Source of the DNA: Streptomyces shenzhenensis
Lineage (GTDB): Bacteria > Actinomycetota > Actinomycetes > Streptomycetales > Streptomycetaceae
Length of the DNA: 64,000 nt
Assembly (NCBI RefSeq): GCF_003688995.1
Contig: NZ_PENI01000014.1
Span: 62,001-126,000, forward strand
Direction of reading: 5' to 3'
Shown here: positions 8,494 through 16,643 of the stretch, one piece after another
Position numbering within the stretch: position 1 is the stretch's first letter
Layout of the letters: the number at the start of each line of letters is the position of its first letter
Program-made: the position numbers and the translations under genes
Notes under the pieces: model-generated
Seen by the model: only the letters and a program-made list of their open reading frames with translations
Told to the model about the DNA's origin: nothing
Database searches by the model: none

Positions 8494-9957
8494 TCAGAAG
8501 TCCCGGCCGGCCCAAGCTTCGCGGGCCTCCGCCCACGGATCGGTCACCATCTCGCTCGGCGCCCCGAAGCGGCGGACCGTCCCGGCCACGCCGTGGACCG
8601 GCCACCCCGGGTCGCCGTCGCGGACGAACGCCACCCAGGCGGCGTGCATCTCGTCGGCCACGGCCTGCAGGGCGTCGGTCCCACGCAGCTCGATGCCCCA
8701 GGGATCGTTGAGGGTGTCGAAGACGAACGGGATCTCGAGGGTGTGGCAGGCGCCGGCCCGGCCGTCGTACGTCGAGGGCCGCCACGCGAACTGGTAGGCG
8801 TGCGTGCCCTCCCGGCGCACGGCGACGAGCCGCTCGGTGGGGGCGACGCAGAACCAATCGGACTGGATCGCGACGAACAGTTCGGCCGGGCTCGCGCCCG
8901 GACGCCGGGAGCGGTAGGTCGCGATCATCGCGTCAGGGTCGGGGCAGATCCGTGAGGTGGTGGCCCGCAGGGCGTCCTCGGTCAGCTTGTCCCACATCCC
9001 GGTGGGGGCGACGAAGAGACCGTACTCCTCGGCGTTGGCGCCGATCAGCAGGTCGACGTCGGAGCTCGCGCCGGCGGCTACGGCCGGGAAGGGGTGCTCA
9101 GGGAGGATGTCGCCGTCGACGACCGGCTGGAAGGTCAGCCGCGTGAAGCCGGCGAACCGCGGGTCCTGGCCGGAGGTCAGCCGGTTCATCACGACGTTGC
9201 TCGCCGCATGCAGCCGGTCTTCCGGCACCGCAGCGATCGCTTCGGCCGTCGGCTTGGTCCCCAGTTCGCCGGCCAGCTCGGCCGCCACCAGCTGCGCCCG
9301 CTCGACGGTGTGGACGTGGTGGGCAGTGCCGCTCTGCGAGATCGCCCGGCGGAACAGCCCCTGGGCCCGTGGCACGGCCAGCAGAGTGCAGACCGCCATC
9401 GCACCCGCCGACTCCCCGCAGATCGTCACCCGGGCCGGGTCGCCCCCGAAGGCCGCGATCTCGGCCTGGACCCACTCCAGGGCAGCGACGATGTCGAGCA
9501 GACCCCGGTTGGGGACGGCGTCCGGGAAGAACCCGAAACCCTCGGCGGCCAAGCGGTAGTTGATCGTCACCGCGACGACGCCGTCCCGGGCGAACGCCGT
9601 GCCGTCGAAGGCGGTGGTCGAGCCGGCTCCGGTGGCGAATCCACCGCCGTGCACGAAGACCAGGACCGGCGCCTGGCCCATGACGTCCGGGGTCCAGACG
9701 TTCAGGTTCAGCCCGTTGAGCCCGGGACGTCTCGGGTCCGGCAGGAGGGCGTCCATCACAGCCGATCGCTGCGGCGGGGTGGAGACCGTGGCGCCGTACT
9801 CCGTCGCGTCGGCGACGCCCTCGTGCGGCTCCGGCGGGTGGGGCGCTGCGAACCGAGCCTCGCCGATGGGGGCGGCAGCGTACGGGATCCCCTTGAAGGA
9901 CCAGCCGCTGCTCGTCGGTGCGCCACGGAAGATGCCCTGTTGGGTGATCACATCCAC
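8494..9957 (-). CDS. type-B carboxylesterase
   Basis: This 487-residue alpha/beta hydrolase has the oxyanion motif HGGGF, the nucleophile elbow GESAG (Ser near residue 182) and the late ACHTLEIPFVF segment with the catalytic His, all standard for the carboxylesterase type B family. No signal peptide is visible, so it acts inside the cell on ester intermediates. GTG at 9957 was chosen because GAGGAG lies seven bases upstream. It leads the leftward operon and faces the acyl-CoA synthetase across a short regulatory gap. Confidence 0.92.
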   Translation of the reverse strand: MDVITQQGIFRGAPTSSGWSFKGIPYAAAPIGEARFAAPHPPEPHEGVADATEYGATVSTPPQRSAVMDALLPDPRRPGLNGLNLNVWTPDVMGQAPVLVFVHGGGFATGAGSTTAFDGTAFARDGVVAVTINYRLAAEGFGFFPDAVPNRGLLDIVAALEWVQAEIAAFGGDPARVTICGESAGAMAVCTLLAVPRAQGLFRRAISQSGTAHHVHTVERAQLVAAELAGELGTKPTAEAIAAVPEDRLHAASNVVMNRLTSGQDPRFAGFTRLTFQPVVDGDILPEHPFPAVAAGASSDVDLLIGANAEEYGLFVAPTGMWDKLTEDALRATTSRICPDPDAMIATYRSRRPGASPAELFVAIQSDWFCVAPTERLVAVRREGTHAYQFAWRPSTYDGRAGACHTLEIPFVFDTLNDPWGIELRGTDALQAVADEMHAAWVAFVRDGDPGWPVHGVAGTVRRFGAPSEMVTDPWAEAREAWAGRDF

Positions 9958-9985
9958 TATTGCACTCCTCAACAAGCTTCAACTT

Positions 9986-10005
9986 GTGTTGTTATTATGC
10001 AACAC
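9986..10005. promoter_or_regulatory. inverted repeat between esterase and acyl-CoA synthetase
   Basis: GTGTTG and CAACAC are perfect 6-bp arms separated by eight bases (TTATTATG) in the 76-base divergent gap. The position suits a repressor acting on both promoters. The regulator is unknown. Confidence 0.45.
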
Positions 10006-10033
10006 CATTGCAGACGCGCGGAAGGCAGTGCCC

Positions 10034-11743
10034 ATGCCCTTGGACGAGGTATCCCGGCTCCGGATCCTGACCGCGCCCGGCGGGGCGTTCCCTCTGGCCC
10101 AGGTCGACCTCGGCCACGGCCCCTTGGGGGTGTTCGACCGGGATCCTCGTACCATGCGGGACGCGTTCCTGGCCACCGCCGCCCATGCCGACCGGATCGC
10201 TCTCGTGTATCAGGACCGCCACTGGACGTACCAGGACCAGTGGGACACGGTGGTCGCCCTCGCCCACGCGCTCCAGGGGCTGGGGGTCGTCAAGGGCGAC
10301 CGCGTCGGGATCGCGATGCGCAACTACCCCGAGTTCGTCTTCACGTTCTGGGCCGCCCAGGTGATCGGCGCCGTGGTCGTGCCCTACAACGGCTGGCTGC
10401 GGACCCGGGAGCTGGCTGACGTCGTCGCGGAGTCCCGGCCGGTGGTGCTGGTGGCCGACCGCGAGCGGATCGCTCTGCTGGCCGAGGAGGATCTGGCCGC
10501 GAGCGGCGTCCGGACCGTGGTCGCGGTGCGCTGCGACGAGACGCCCGCGGCTCGGGTCGACGTGGTGGGCTTCGGCGCCTTGGTGGCGGGTGCCGGCGAC
10601 GTGGCCGCCCCGCCTGACGTGGAGGTCGCCCCCGGGGACCCGTCGACGATCATGTTCACGTCCGGAACCACAGCCAAACCCAAGGGCGCGATACACACGC
10701 ACCGCAACCACTCGGCGTCGCTGCTCAACAAGCTGATCCGGGCGATGCGGATCGAGCCGGCCACCTCCGACGGCCCGCACGAGATCCTGCCCCCGGCACC
10801 CTCGACCAAGGTCGTGACCTTCCCGTTCTTCCACATCGCGGGCCTGAACACTCTCTACACGGCCGCGTACTCCGGGCACTGCCTGGTGCTCATGTACAAG
10901 TGGAACGCCGACGACGCGGTCCGCCTGGTGGAGACAGAACGGGCCAACGAGCTGGCCGGGCCTCCGTTCGTGATCCAGACCTTCCTGGAAGCCGCGGTCG
11001 GGCATGACCTGGACAGTCTGCGGGTGATCGGGATGGGCGGGTCGGCCGCGCCGACCAAGGTGATCGCCGCAGTGGCCGAGCGGTTCGGTGACCGGGTCAC
11101 CCCACGCACGGGCTACGGGCTGACTGAGACGACGTCGGGCGTGGTCTCGATCTCGGCGGCCGACTTCGCCGAGCACCCGGACAGTGTGGGGCGTCCGCTA
11201 CCCACCGCCGAAGTGGCGATCCTGGGCGAGGAGGGGCAGCAGCTCGGCGTCGACGAGGAGGGCGAGATCGCAATCCGCGGTCCCCAGGTGGTGGCCGGCT
11301 ACCTCGGGACGCCCGACGCGGCGGAGTTCCGCGACGGCTGGTTCCGCACGGGCGACCTGGGCAAGATCGACGACGCCGGTCTGATCTACATCGTCGGGCG
11401 GCTCAAGGACACCGTGATCCGCGGCGGCGAGAACATTCAATGCGCCGAGGTCGAGGCCGTGCTCAACGCCCACCCCGACGTCGTCGAGGCAGCCGCGTTG
11501 GGAGCGCCGCACCCGAAGCTGGGCGAGGAGCTCGTCGCCGTCGTCCGGCTCCGGCCCGGCAGCAGGCTCGACGCCGAAGCGCTGCGCGCCTTCGCCGCCG
11601 GTCGCCTGGCCGCGTTCAAGGTGCCGGTCCGGATCGCTCTGATCGACGACGCCCTCCCCCGCACCTCCAGCGGCAAGGTGGTCAAGCGGGACATCCCGAG
11701 AACACTGTCGCTGGGCGACCTGCTGCAGCCGACCGCAGGCTGA
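10034..11743 (+). CDS. AMP-binding acyl-CoA synthetase
   Basis: This 569-residue ANL-superfamily enzyme has the phosphate loop TSGTTAKPKGA near residue 210, GYGLTETT near 360, the GWFRTGDLG and IVGRLKD elements, and the C-terminal lysine motif SSGKVVK. It activates a carboxylic acid as acyl-AMP and then acyl-CoA. The ATG at 10034 follows GGAAGG at normal spacing. It is followed four bases later by the small HtaA-domain gene, which is probably co-transcribed. The substrate is likely an acid produced by the ring-opening steps of the island. Confidence 0.93.
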   Translation: MPLDEVSRLRILTAPGGAFPLAQVDLGHGPLGVFDRDPRTMRDAFLATAAHADRIALVYQDRHWTYQDQWDTVVALAHALQGLGVVKGDRVGIAMRNYPEFVFTFWAAQVIGAVVVPYNGWLRTRELADVVAESRPVVLVADRERIALLAEEDLAASGVRTVVAVRCDETPAARVDVVGFGALVAGAGDVAAPPDVEVAPGDPSTIMFTSGTTAKPKGAIHTHRNHSASLLNKLIRAMRIEPATSDGPHEILPPAPSTKVVTFPFFHIAGLNTLYTAAYSGHCLVLMYKWNADDAVRLVETERANELAGPPFVIQTFLEAAVGHDLDSLRVIGMGGSAAPTKVIAAVAERFGDRVTPRTGYGLTETTSGVVSISAADFAEHPDSVGRPLPTAEVAILGEEGQQLGVDEEGEIAIRGPQVVAGYLGTPDAAEFRDGWFRTGDLGKIDDAGLIYIVGRLKDTVIRGGENIQCAEVEAVLNAHPDVVEAAALGAPHPKLGEELVAVVRLRPGSRLDAEALRAFAAGRLAAFKVPVRIALIDDALPRTSSGKVVKRDIPRTLSLGDLLQPTAG

Positions 11744-11747
11744 CTCG

Positions 11748-12191
11748 ATGAGCGAGCTGCGCTGGAGCGTCCGCACCAGCTTCTTCCAGTACCTCGCCGG
11801 GCTGCGCGACGGTCGCGCCTCGGTCTCCGACGGTGCAACCCTCACTGCGGACGACCCACAGCTCGTGGTCTACCCGGCCGACCCCGACCGAAGCGACGAC
11901 GACGTACTGGCCTTCCGCGGCGACCTCCGGCTGAGTGGCCATGGCGGCCTGCTGTTCGTCCGCCTGGCGAACCCGCGTATCAAGCTCAGGACCCCGGCCG
12001 TCCTCTCGGTCGACGATCCGCTGACGGAGGACGGCAGCGGTCCACGGCTGGACCTGGTCACGCTGCGGTTGGCGGCCGACGACGAGGGCGGCTGGTCCGG
12101 CACCGACGTGAAACTCACCGAGGCCGGCGTCGGCCTGTTCAACCACGTCTACGCCGCGGGCGACGCGTTCGACCCCCTGATCGTGCGCTGA
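11748..12191 (+). CDS. cytosolic single HtaA-domain protein, copy A
   Basis: This 147-residue protein resembles a lone HtaA domain, known from corynebacterial surface heme-binding proteins. Matching segments are LRWSVRTSFFQYL near the start, FRGDLRLSGHGG in the middle with LANPRI after it, and LTEAGVGLFNHVYAAGDAFDP at the end. Tyr15 and His65 fall where the family places its heme-ligand Tyr and His. There is no signal peptide, membrane anchor or transport gene, so it should be cytosolic. A second copy lies at 48743-49246. Heme binding is inference from the family. Confidence 0.7.
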   Translation: MSELRWSVRTSFFQYLAGLRDGRASVSDGATLTADDPQLVVYPADPDRSDDDVLAFRGDLRLSGHGGLLFVRLANPRIKLRTPAVLSVDDPLTEDGSGPRLDLVTLRLAADDEGGWSGTDVKLTEAGVGLFNHVYAAGDAFDPLIVR

Positions 12192-12218
12192 CAACAGCAA
12201 TCAATGGTCGATGGCGTC

Positions 12219-12232
12219 CGACCCGCGGGTCG
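12219..12232. terminator. short palindrome between convergent genes
   Basis: CGACCCGCGGGTCG is a perfect 14-bp palindrome in the 50-base gap between the converging HtaA-domain gene and SDR gene. It may help stop both transcripts but is short. Confidence 0.3.
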
Positions 12233-12241
12233 TCGCCCGTC

Positions 12242-13075
12242 TCAGGCCTTGCGCTCCGGCTCGGGTGAGCTGACGTTGAACAGCACGTGGTTACCTCCGT
12301 CGACGACGATCGACTCGCCGGTGACGTGCCCGGAAAGCGGCGAGAGCAGGAACAGCAGCACACTGGCGATGTCCGACGGGTAGGCCAGCTTGCCCAGCGG
12401 CGTCTTCTCGATGTTGGCCTGCACGAGCTCAGGGGTCCAGCGCGGATTGGCCTGCTGGCGCGGCGTCCGGATGGTGCCCGGCGCCACCGCGTTGACGCGT
12501 ACCCCGAGCGGGCCCAGCTCCACCGCTGACGTCCGCACCAAGGACATGAGTGCCGCCTTCATCGCCCCGTACGCGGCCAGCTTGGGCGAGCTGCCCAGCC
12601 CTGCCACCGATGCGACGAAGGCCATCGAGCCTCCGGTGCCGGTGCGCTCCCAGAACTTGGCGGCATAGCTGATCGCCAGGTACGCGTGCTTGAGCACGAT
12701 GTCGACGTGGAACAGCCAGTCGTCGTCGGACAGGTCCTGGACCTGCTTGTAGATCGACAGACCAACGATGTCGACGACGCCGTCGAGGCGCCCGCACCGC
12801 TCATCCACGAAGTCGAACAGGACCGCCATCGAGTCACGGTCCGTGATGTCGCCCGTCCAGGCAATGCCGCCGACCTCGGTCGCCACCTTCTCGGCACGCT
12901 CCTGGTCACGGTCGACGCACACCGCCGTGGCGCCGAAGGCGGACAGCGCGTGCGCCGTCTGCCGCCCGATACCGAAGCCGGCGCCCAGGACCACATGCAC
13001 CTGGCCGTCGAGCCGCATCAGGCTCGCGTAGTCGGGCGTCCAGTCTGCGTCCCGATCGGTCCACGGCTCTTTCAC
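12242..13075 (-). CDS. short-chain dehydrogenase/reductase
   Basis: This 277-residue SDR has the cofactor motif GAGFGIG, the sequence VASVAGLGSSPKLAAYGAMK with the catalytic Ser, Tyr and Lys, and the end segment VTGESIVVDGG. An Asp (VCVDRD) at the end of the second strand suggests NAD preference. The GTG start overlaps the stop of the crotonase gene (GTGA) and has GGAGG upstream. It is last in the cyclase, crotonase, SDR operon, so it probably oxidises the hydroxyacyl or alcohol product made by the two preceding enzymes. Confidence 0.9.
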   Translation of the reverse strand: MKEPWTDRDADWTPDYASLMRLDGQVHVVLGAGFGIGRQTAHALSAFGATAVCVDRDQERAEKVATEVGGIAWTGDITDRDSMAVLFDFVDERCGRLDGVVDIVGLSIYKQVQDLSDDDWLFHVDIVLKHAYLAISYAAKFWERTGTGGSMAFVASVAGLGSSPKLAAYGAMKAALMSLVRTSAVELGPLGVRVNAVAPGTIRTPRQQANPRWTPELVQANIEKTPLGKLAYPSDIASVLLFLLSPLSGHVTGESIVVDGGNHVLFNVSSPEPERKA

Positions 13076-13986
13076 CGGGCCACCTCCGTCGCCAGCGGGT
13101 CCTGGTCGGGCTTGGCCGATGCGGCCCCCTTGCGCCAGTCCACGGCCCCGTCCTCGATCGTCGCGTGCGCCACCCGCCCGCCGTGGATCTCGGCCCAGTG
13201 CGCGTGGTTGATCTGGTGCAGGCTGAAGCATGCCTGCAGCGAGTTGTAGAAGCCCATGTTGTCCTGGGTCTGGTTGACCGCCTCCTTGATCATCAAGGCG
13301 GTCATGGTCGGCCGCTTGGCGATCTCGCGGGCGTACTCCAAGGTCCGCTCGACCAGCTCGTCGGCCGGGAAGATCTGGCTGACCATGCCGATCCGATGGG
13401 CCTCGTCGATGCTGACGTCACCGCCGGTGAGCATCAGCTCCTTGGTCCGCCGCAGGCCGAACTCCCACGGGTGGGCGAAGTACTCGACACCGCACATGCC
13501 CAGCCGCGTACCGACGGGGTCGGAGAACGTCGTGCCCTCGGCACCGACGATCAGGTCGCAGGACCACGCGAAGGTCAAGCCGGCCGCGTGTACCGGCCCT
13601 TGCACCGAGCAGACGGTGATCTTGCGCAGATTCCGCCACCGGAGCGAGTTCTGGTAGTAGTAATGCCACTCCTGGACCATGCGCTTCTCGGCGCTGACCT
13701 TGGTGGCCCCGTTGAGCTGGAACGTCGGGTGCTGCTCCGGTCCCTCGGCCCGCTCCACCGCCCGCTCCGGCGTGCCCATGTCGTGGCCGGAGGAGAACGT
13801 CATGCCGTTGCCGGCGAGGATCACCACACGCACCGTATCGTCCGCCTCCGCCCGAAGCATCGCCTCGTCCAGCTCGACGAGCAGGCTGCGGCTCTGGGCG
13901 TTGCGGTAGCGCGGCCGGTTCAGCGTGATCCGGGCTATGGTCCCCTCGTCGAGCAGTTCGTAAGTGATGAACCGGTAGTCCGGCAT
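13072..13986 (-). CDS. crotonase-family protein lacking both catalytic glutamates
   Basis: This 304-residue crotonase-superfamily protein has the family frame (NAQSRSLLVELDEAM, FSSGHDM, the oxyanion strand). At the two positions that hold glutamate in hydratases, the segments read GLTFAWSCD and SDPVGTRLG, so Thr and Val replace the acids. It is also about 40 residues longer than usual, with an insert near residues 85-115. It may be an isomerase, a C-C hydrolase or a non-hydratase ligase. ATG at 13986 has GGAGGGAG upstream. A GTG at 14013 would overlap the cyclase stop but lacks a ribosome site. Confidence 0.82.
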   Translation of the reverse strand: MPDYRFITYELLDEGTIARITLNRPRYRNAQSRSLLVELDEAMLRAEADDTVRVVILAGNGMTFSSGHDMGTPERAVERAEGPEQHPTFQLNGATKVSAEKRMVQEWHYYYQNSLRWRNLRKITVCSVQGPVHAAGLTFAWSCDLIVGAEGTTFSDPVGTRLGMCGVEYFAHPWEFGLRRTKELMLTGGDVSIDEAHRIGMVSQIFPADELVERTLEYAREIAKRPTMTALMIKEAVNQTQDNMGFYNSLQACFSLHQINHAHWAEIHGGRVAHATIEDGAVDWRKGAASAKPDQDPLATEVAR

Positions 13987-14009
13987 GGTGCTCCCTCCTC
14001 GGGGATCGG

Positions 14010-14996
14010 TCACTTGACAGCGATCGGGTTGAGCGGCGACCCGACCGCGCCGGTCACGGTGAGCGGCTGCGCGCTCAGGAGGAACTCGTAGATGCCGTCG
14101 GCAGCACAGTCCGCGGCCAGTTCCTCGAGGTCCCAGATCTCCCCGATCAGCACACCGGCGTTGACCAGGAAGATCACATGCAGGGCGAACTTGGCCTCGG
14201 GTAGAGACTCGCTCGGCACGCTCTCAAGGCCCCAGGTGTCACCCGCAACCGCGGCGATCTCCCGCGGCAACAGGTAATCGGCGCTGCTGACACCGAGGCC
14301 GGGCGCGGGACCGGCGGCGTAGTCGCCCCAGTGCTCCTGCCCCTCACCCCTCCGCCGGCGCATGTGGCCGGTGCGGATCAGGACGATGTCGCCCGGGCCG
14401 ATCTCGACGCCCTGGGCCTTCGCGCACGCCTGGAGGTCGACGTCCTGGATGGCGTCCTCAGGCTCCAGCCAGTCGACGCCGTAGAACCGTGGGAAGTCGA
14501 GCAGGACGCCGCGGCCGACCACCCGGTCGGCCACCTGGGCGATGCTGTTGTGCACCGCACCTTGGCTGGTCACGCTCTCGGGACCGTGCCCGTTGTAGGT
14601 GACGCCGTCATAGAAGACGTGGCAGAAGGCGTCCCATTGGGTGGCGCACTGCAACGGCATGTAGATGCCGTCGTCGGTGGACTGCATGCCGTGCCGAGCG
14701 TTCTCCCAGTCGGCCAGCAGGTCACCCCCGTGCTTGTACATCTGGTGCTGAGGGTTCACGCGTGCTGTCCGGGAAGGCATGGGGCCGTTGCGGTCGAGCG
14801 GGATGGCCAGGGAGAACGTCGTGCCCGTACGCACCAGCGCGGCCGCCGCAGCCACCCGTTCGGGAGTGATGTGGTTGAGCGCGCCGGCCTCGTCGTCCGC
14901 CCCCCACTTGCCCCAGGTGCGGTAACGGAGTGCAAGCGCGTCGAGTTCGGCCTTGGTGTACCGGCGACGGGGTGAGACGGTGCGACGGGTGCTGAT
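14010..14996 (-). CDS. cyclase-family hydrolase with apparent AUC start
   Basis: This is a Mn/Zn-dependent cyclase-family protein (PF04199, the kynurenine-formamidase-like fold), shown by THWDAFCH-like QWDAFCHVFYDG, GVLLDFPRFYG and IGPGDIVLIRTGHMR. The first usual start in frame is GTG at 14855. However, 47 further in-frame codons upstream encode the family's conserved WGKWGADDEAGALNHITPE region, so translation must begin earlier. The only candidate is ATC at 14996, placed seven bases after GAGGAG. There is no ATG, GTG or TTG between. With it the protein is 328 residues. It heads the operon with the crotonase and SDR. Confidence 0.85.
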   Translation of the reverse strand: MSTRRTVSPRRRYTKAELDALALRYRTWGKWGADDEAGALNHITPERVAAAAALVRTGTTFSLAIPLDRNGPMPSRTARVNPQHQMYKHGGDLLADWENARHGMQSTDDGIYMPLQCATQWDAFCHVFYDGVTYNGHGPESVTSQGAVHNSIAQVADRVVGRGVLLDFPRFYGVDWLEPEDAIQDVDLQACAKAQGVEIGPGDIVLIRTGHMRRRRGEGQEHWGDYAAGPAPGLGVSSADYLLPREIAAVAGDTWGLESVPSESLPEAKFALHVIFLVNAGVLIGEIWDLEELAADCAADGIYEFLLSAQPLTVTGAVGSPLNPIAVK

Positions 14997-15044
14997 CGGA
15001 ACGCTCCTCGGTGCGGAGGGCCTGCTGAGGCAAGGGGATGGAGT

Positions 15045-15086
15045 CGGCCCGCCCGGCCCGGCCTCGTCGGTGAGCCGGGCGGGCCG
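15045..15086 (-). terminator. hairpin after the aldehyde dehydrogenase
   Basis: CGGCCCGCCCGGC and GCCGGGCGGGCCG form a perfect 13-bp stem with a 16-base loop, starting five bases after the aldehyde dehydrogenase stop codon. It separates that gene from the cyclase operon downstream. Confidence 0.75.
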
Positions 15087-15090
15087 GGGT

Positions 15091-16485
15091 TCACACGGGG
15101 AAGCCGTACGTCTTGAGGTTCGCGAACATGTCGATGCCGGTGCGGCCGCCCAGCTCGCGACCGACGCCGGAGCGCTTGGTGCCTCCGAACGGCGCCTCGG
15201 TCGGCGAACCCAGAAAGGTGTTCACCCCGACGCCGCCGGTGTCGATCCGGCCGGCCACCGCCAGCGCCTCCTCGGCCTCACCGAAGACAGCACCGCCGAG
15301 GCCGTAGGGGCTGTCGTTGGCGAGCCGCACCGCGGCCTCGGTGTCAGCCACTCGGTAGACCACGCCGAGCGGGCCGAACGCCTCCTCGCGGTAGAGCCTC
15401 ATCTCGGGGGTGACGCCGGTGATCACCGCGGGCTTGAAGAACGATCCCGGCCCGTCCACCTTGCCGCCCTCCAGCAGTACCGTGGCGCCCTTGGCGACGG
15501 CGTCGTCGAGCTGCTCCTGCAGCAGGTCGGCCGCGGCCTGGCTGGACATCGGGCCGACGGTCACCTTCTCATCGAACGGGTCGCCCACCACCTGCGAAGC
15601 AAACGCGGCGACGTACTTCTCGGTGAAGTCGTCGGCGACGCCCTCGGTGGCGATGACCCGCTTGGGCAGCGCACACGCCTGCCCACCCAGCACGAGACGG
15701 CAGGTGGCGGCGGTGCCGGCGGCGAGGTCGACGTCGGCCGAGTCCAGCACGATGAAGGCGTCGGAGCCGCCCAGCTCCAGGACTACCGGCTTGATATGCC
15801 GGCCGGCCTGCTCGCCGACGGCCGAGCCCGCGCGGTCGGAGCCGGTCAGCGTCACGGCGCGTACACGGTCGTCGGCGATCAGCGTCGAAACCTGTTCGGT
15901 CGAGACCAGGAGGGTCTGGAAGCAGCCCTCGGGAAAGCCGGCTTCGCGGAAGATCTCGTCGAACATCAGCGTCGAGCCGGGGCAGATCTCGGCCGGCTTC
16001 ACCATCACGGTGTTACCGAGGATCAGGTTGGGGGCAGTGGCCCGCATCGCCTGGTAGAGCGGCGCGTTCCACGGCTCGATCCCGAGGACGACGCCGACCG
16101 GCTCGCGGCGCAACACCAGCTTCGAGAAACCGGCCGACTCGATCACCTCGTCGGCAAGCTGGGCCTCGCCGTGCTCGGCGTAGTAGCGAAACATGCTCAC
16201 CGCGCCGGAGCCCTCGCCCAGGGAGTAAGGGAGGATCTTGCCCATCTCCAGCGTGGCCTGCCGGGCCAGCTCCGGGAGCTTGGCCTCGATCAGGTCGGCC
16301 ACCTTGACGAACAGCGCGACGCGCTCGGCGATCGGCACCTCGCGCCAGGTCAGATAGGCCTGGTGGGCCAGCGCCAGCTTGGCCTCGAGTTCGTCGTCGC
16401 TCAGGAACGGGTACTCGCGCAGCGTCTCACCGGTGGCGGGGTTGTGCGTCCGATAGGTACGTGTCGTGGGGATCGTTGCAGTCAC
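15091..16485 (-). CDS. aldehyde dehydrogenase (succinate-semialdehyde-type)
   Basis: This 464-residue NAD(P)-dependent aldehyde dehydrogenase has the NATGETL start typical of GabD-type enzymes, IEPWNAPLYQ, the general-base Glu in LELGGSDAF, and the nucleophile Cys in GGQACALPKR. It oxidises an aldehyde to the acid, feeding CoA activation. GTG at 16485 is preferred because AGGAGG lies upstream with suitable spacing. It is transcribed alone, divergent from the P450 gene, and ends in a strong hairpin. Confidence 0.92.
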   Translation of the reverse strand: MTATIPTTRTYRTHNPATGETLREYPFLSDDELEAKLALAHQAYLTWREVPIAERVALFVKVADLIEAKLPELARQATLEMGKILPYSLGEGSGAVSMFRYYAEHGEAQLADEVIESAGFSKLVLRREPVGVVLGIEPWNAPLYQAMRATAPNLILGNTVMVKPAEICPGSTLMFDEIFREAGFPEGCFQTLLVSTEQVSTLIADDRVRAVTLTGSDRAGSAVGEQAGRHIKPVVLELGGSDAFIVLDSADVDLAAGTAATCRLVLGGQACALPKRVIATEGVADDFTEKYVAAFASQVVGDPFDEKVTVGPMSSQAAADLLQEQLDDAVAKGATVLLEGGKVDGPGSFFKPAVITGVTPEMRLYREEAFGPLGVVYRVADTEAAVRLANDSPYGLGGAVFGEAEEALAVAGRIDTGGVGVNTFLGSPTEAPFGGTKRSGVGRELGGRTGIDMFANLKTYGFPV

Positions 16486-16530
16486 CGGATTCCTCCTGGC
16501 GGGCACGTCGCTGTGATGGTCGAAGGAAGC

Positions 16531-16550
16531 TCTATTCGGTTCGAAACAAT
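16531..16550. promoter_or_regulatory. candidate shared operator, copy 2
   Basis: The 158-base divergent gap between the aldehyde dehydrogenase and the P450 contains TCTATTCG, TT and AACAAT with the same spacing as at 1015-1034. See the entry there. Confidence 0.35.
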
Positions 16551-16643
16551 AATGCAGCCTTCTCTTGCGGCCAAGACCAGGATGGTTACAGGATAAGTAG
16601 AACCATAATTGGCTCGCGTCTGACCCGCCATCCGAGGTGCTGT

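Noticed and set aside
11090..11105. GTGACCGGGTCAC-like palindrome inside the acyl-CoA synthetase
   Set aside because: It resembles the palindrome at 36925 but lies within a conserved coding segment, so it is best explained by codon choice.
9995..11176. 393-codon open frame antisense to the acyl-CoA synthetase
   Set aside because: Low-complexity His/Arg/Gly composition with no family features. The opposite strand has complete ANL motifs.
13987..14013. GTG at 14013 as the crotonase start
   Set aside because: It overlaps the cyclase stop, but no ribosome site precedes it, whereas ATG 13986 has GGAGGGAG.
15149..16596. long plus-strand frame over the aldehyde dehydrogenase
   Set aside because: Mirror of the codon pattern of the real gene, with no plausible start or domain.
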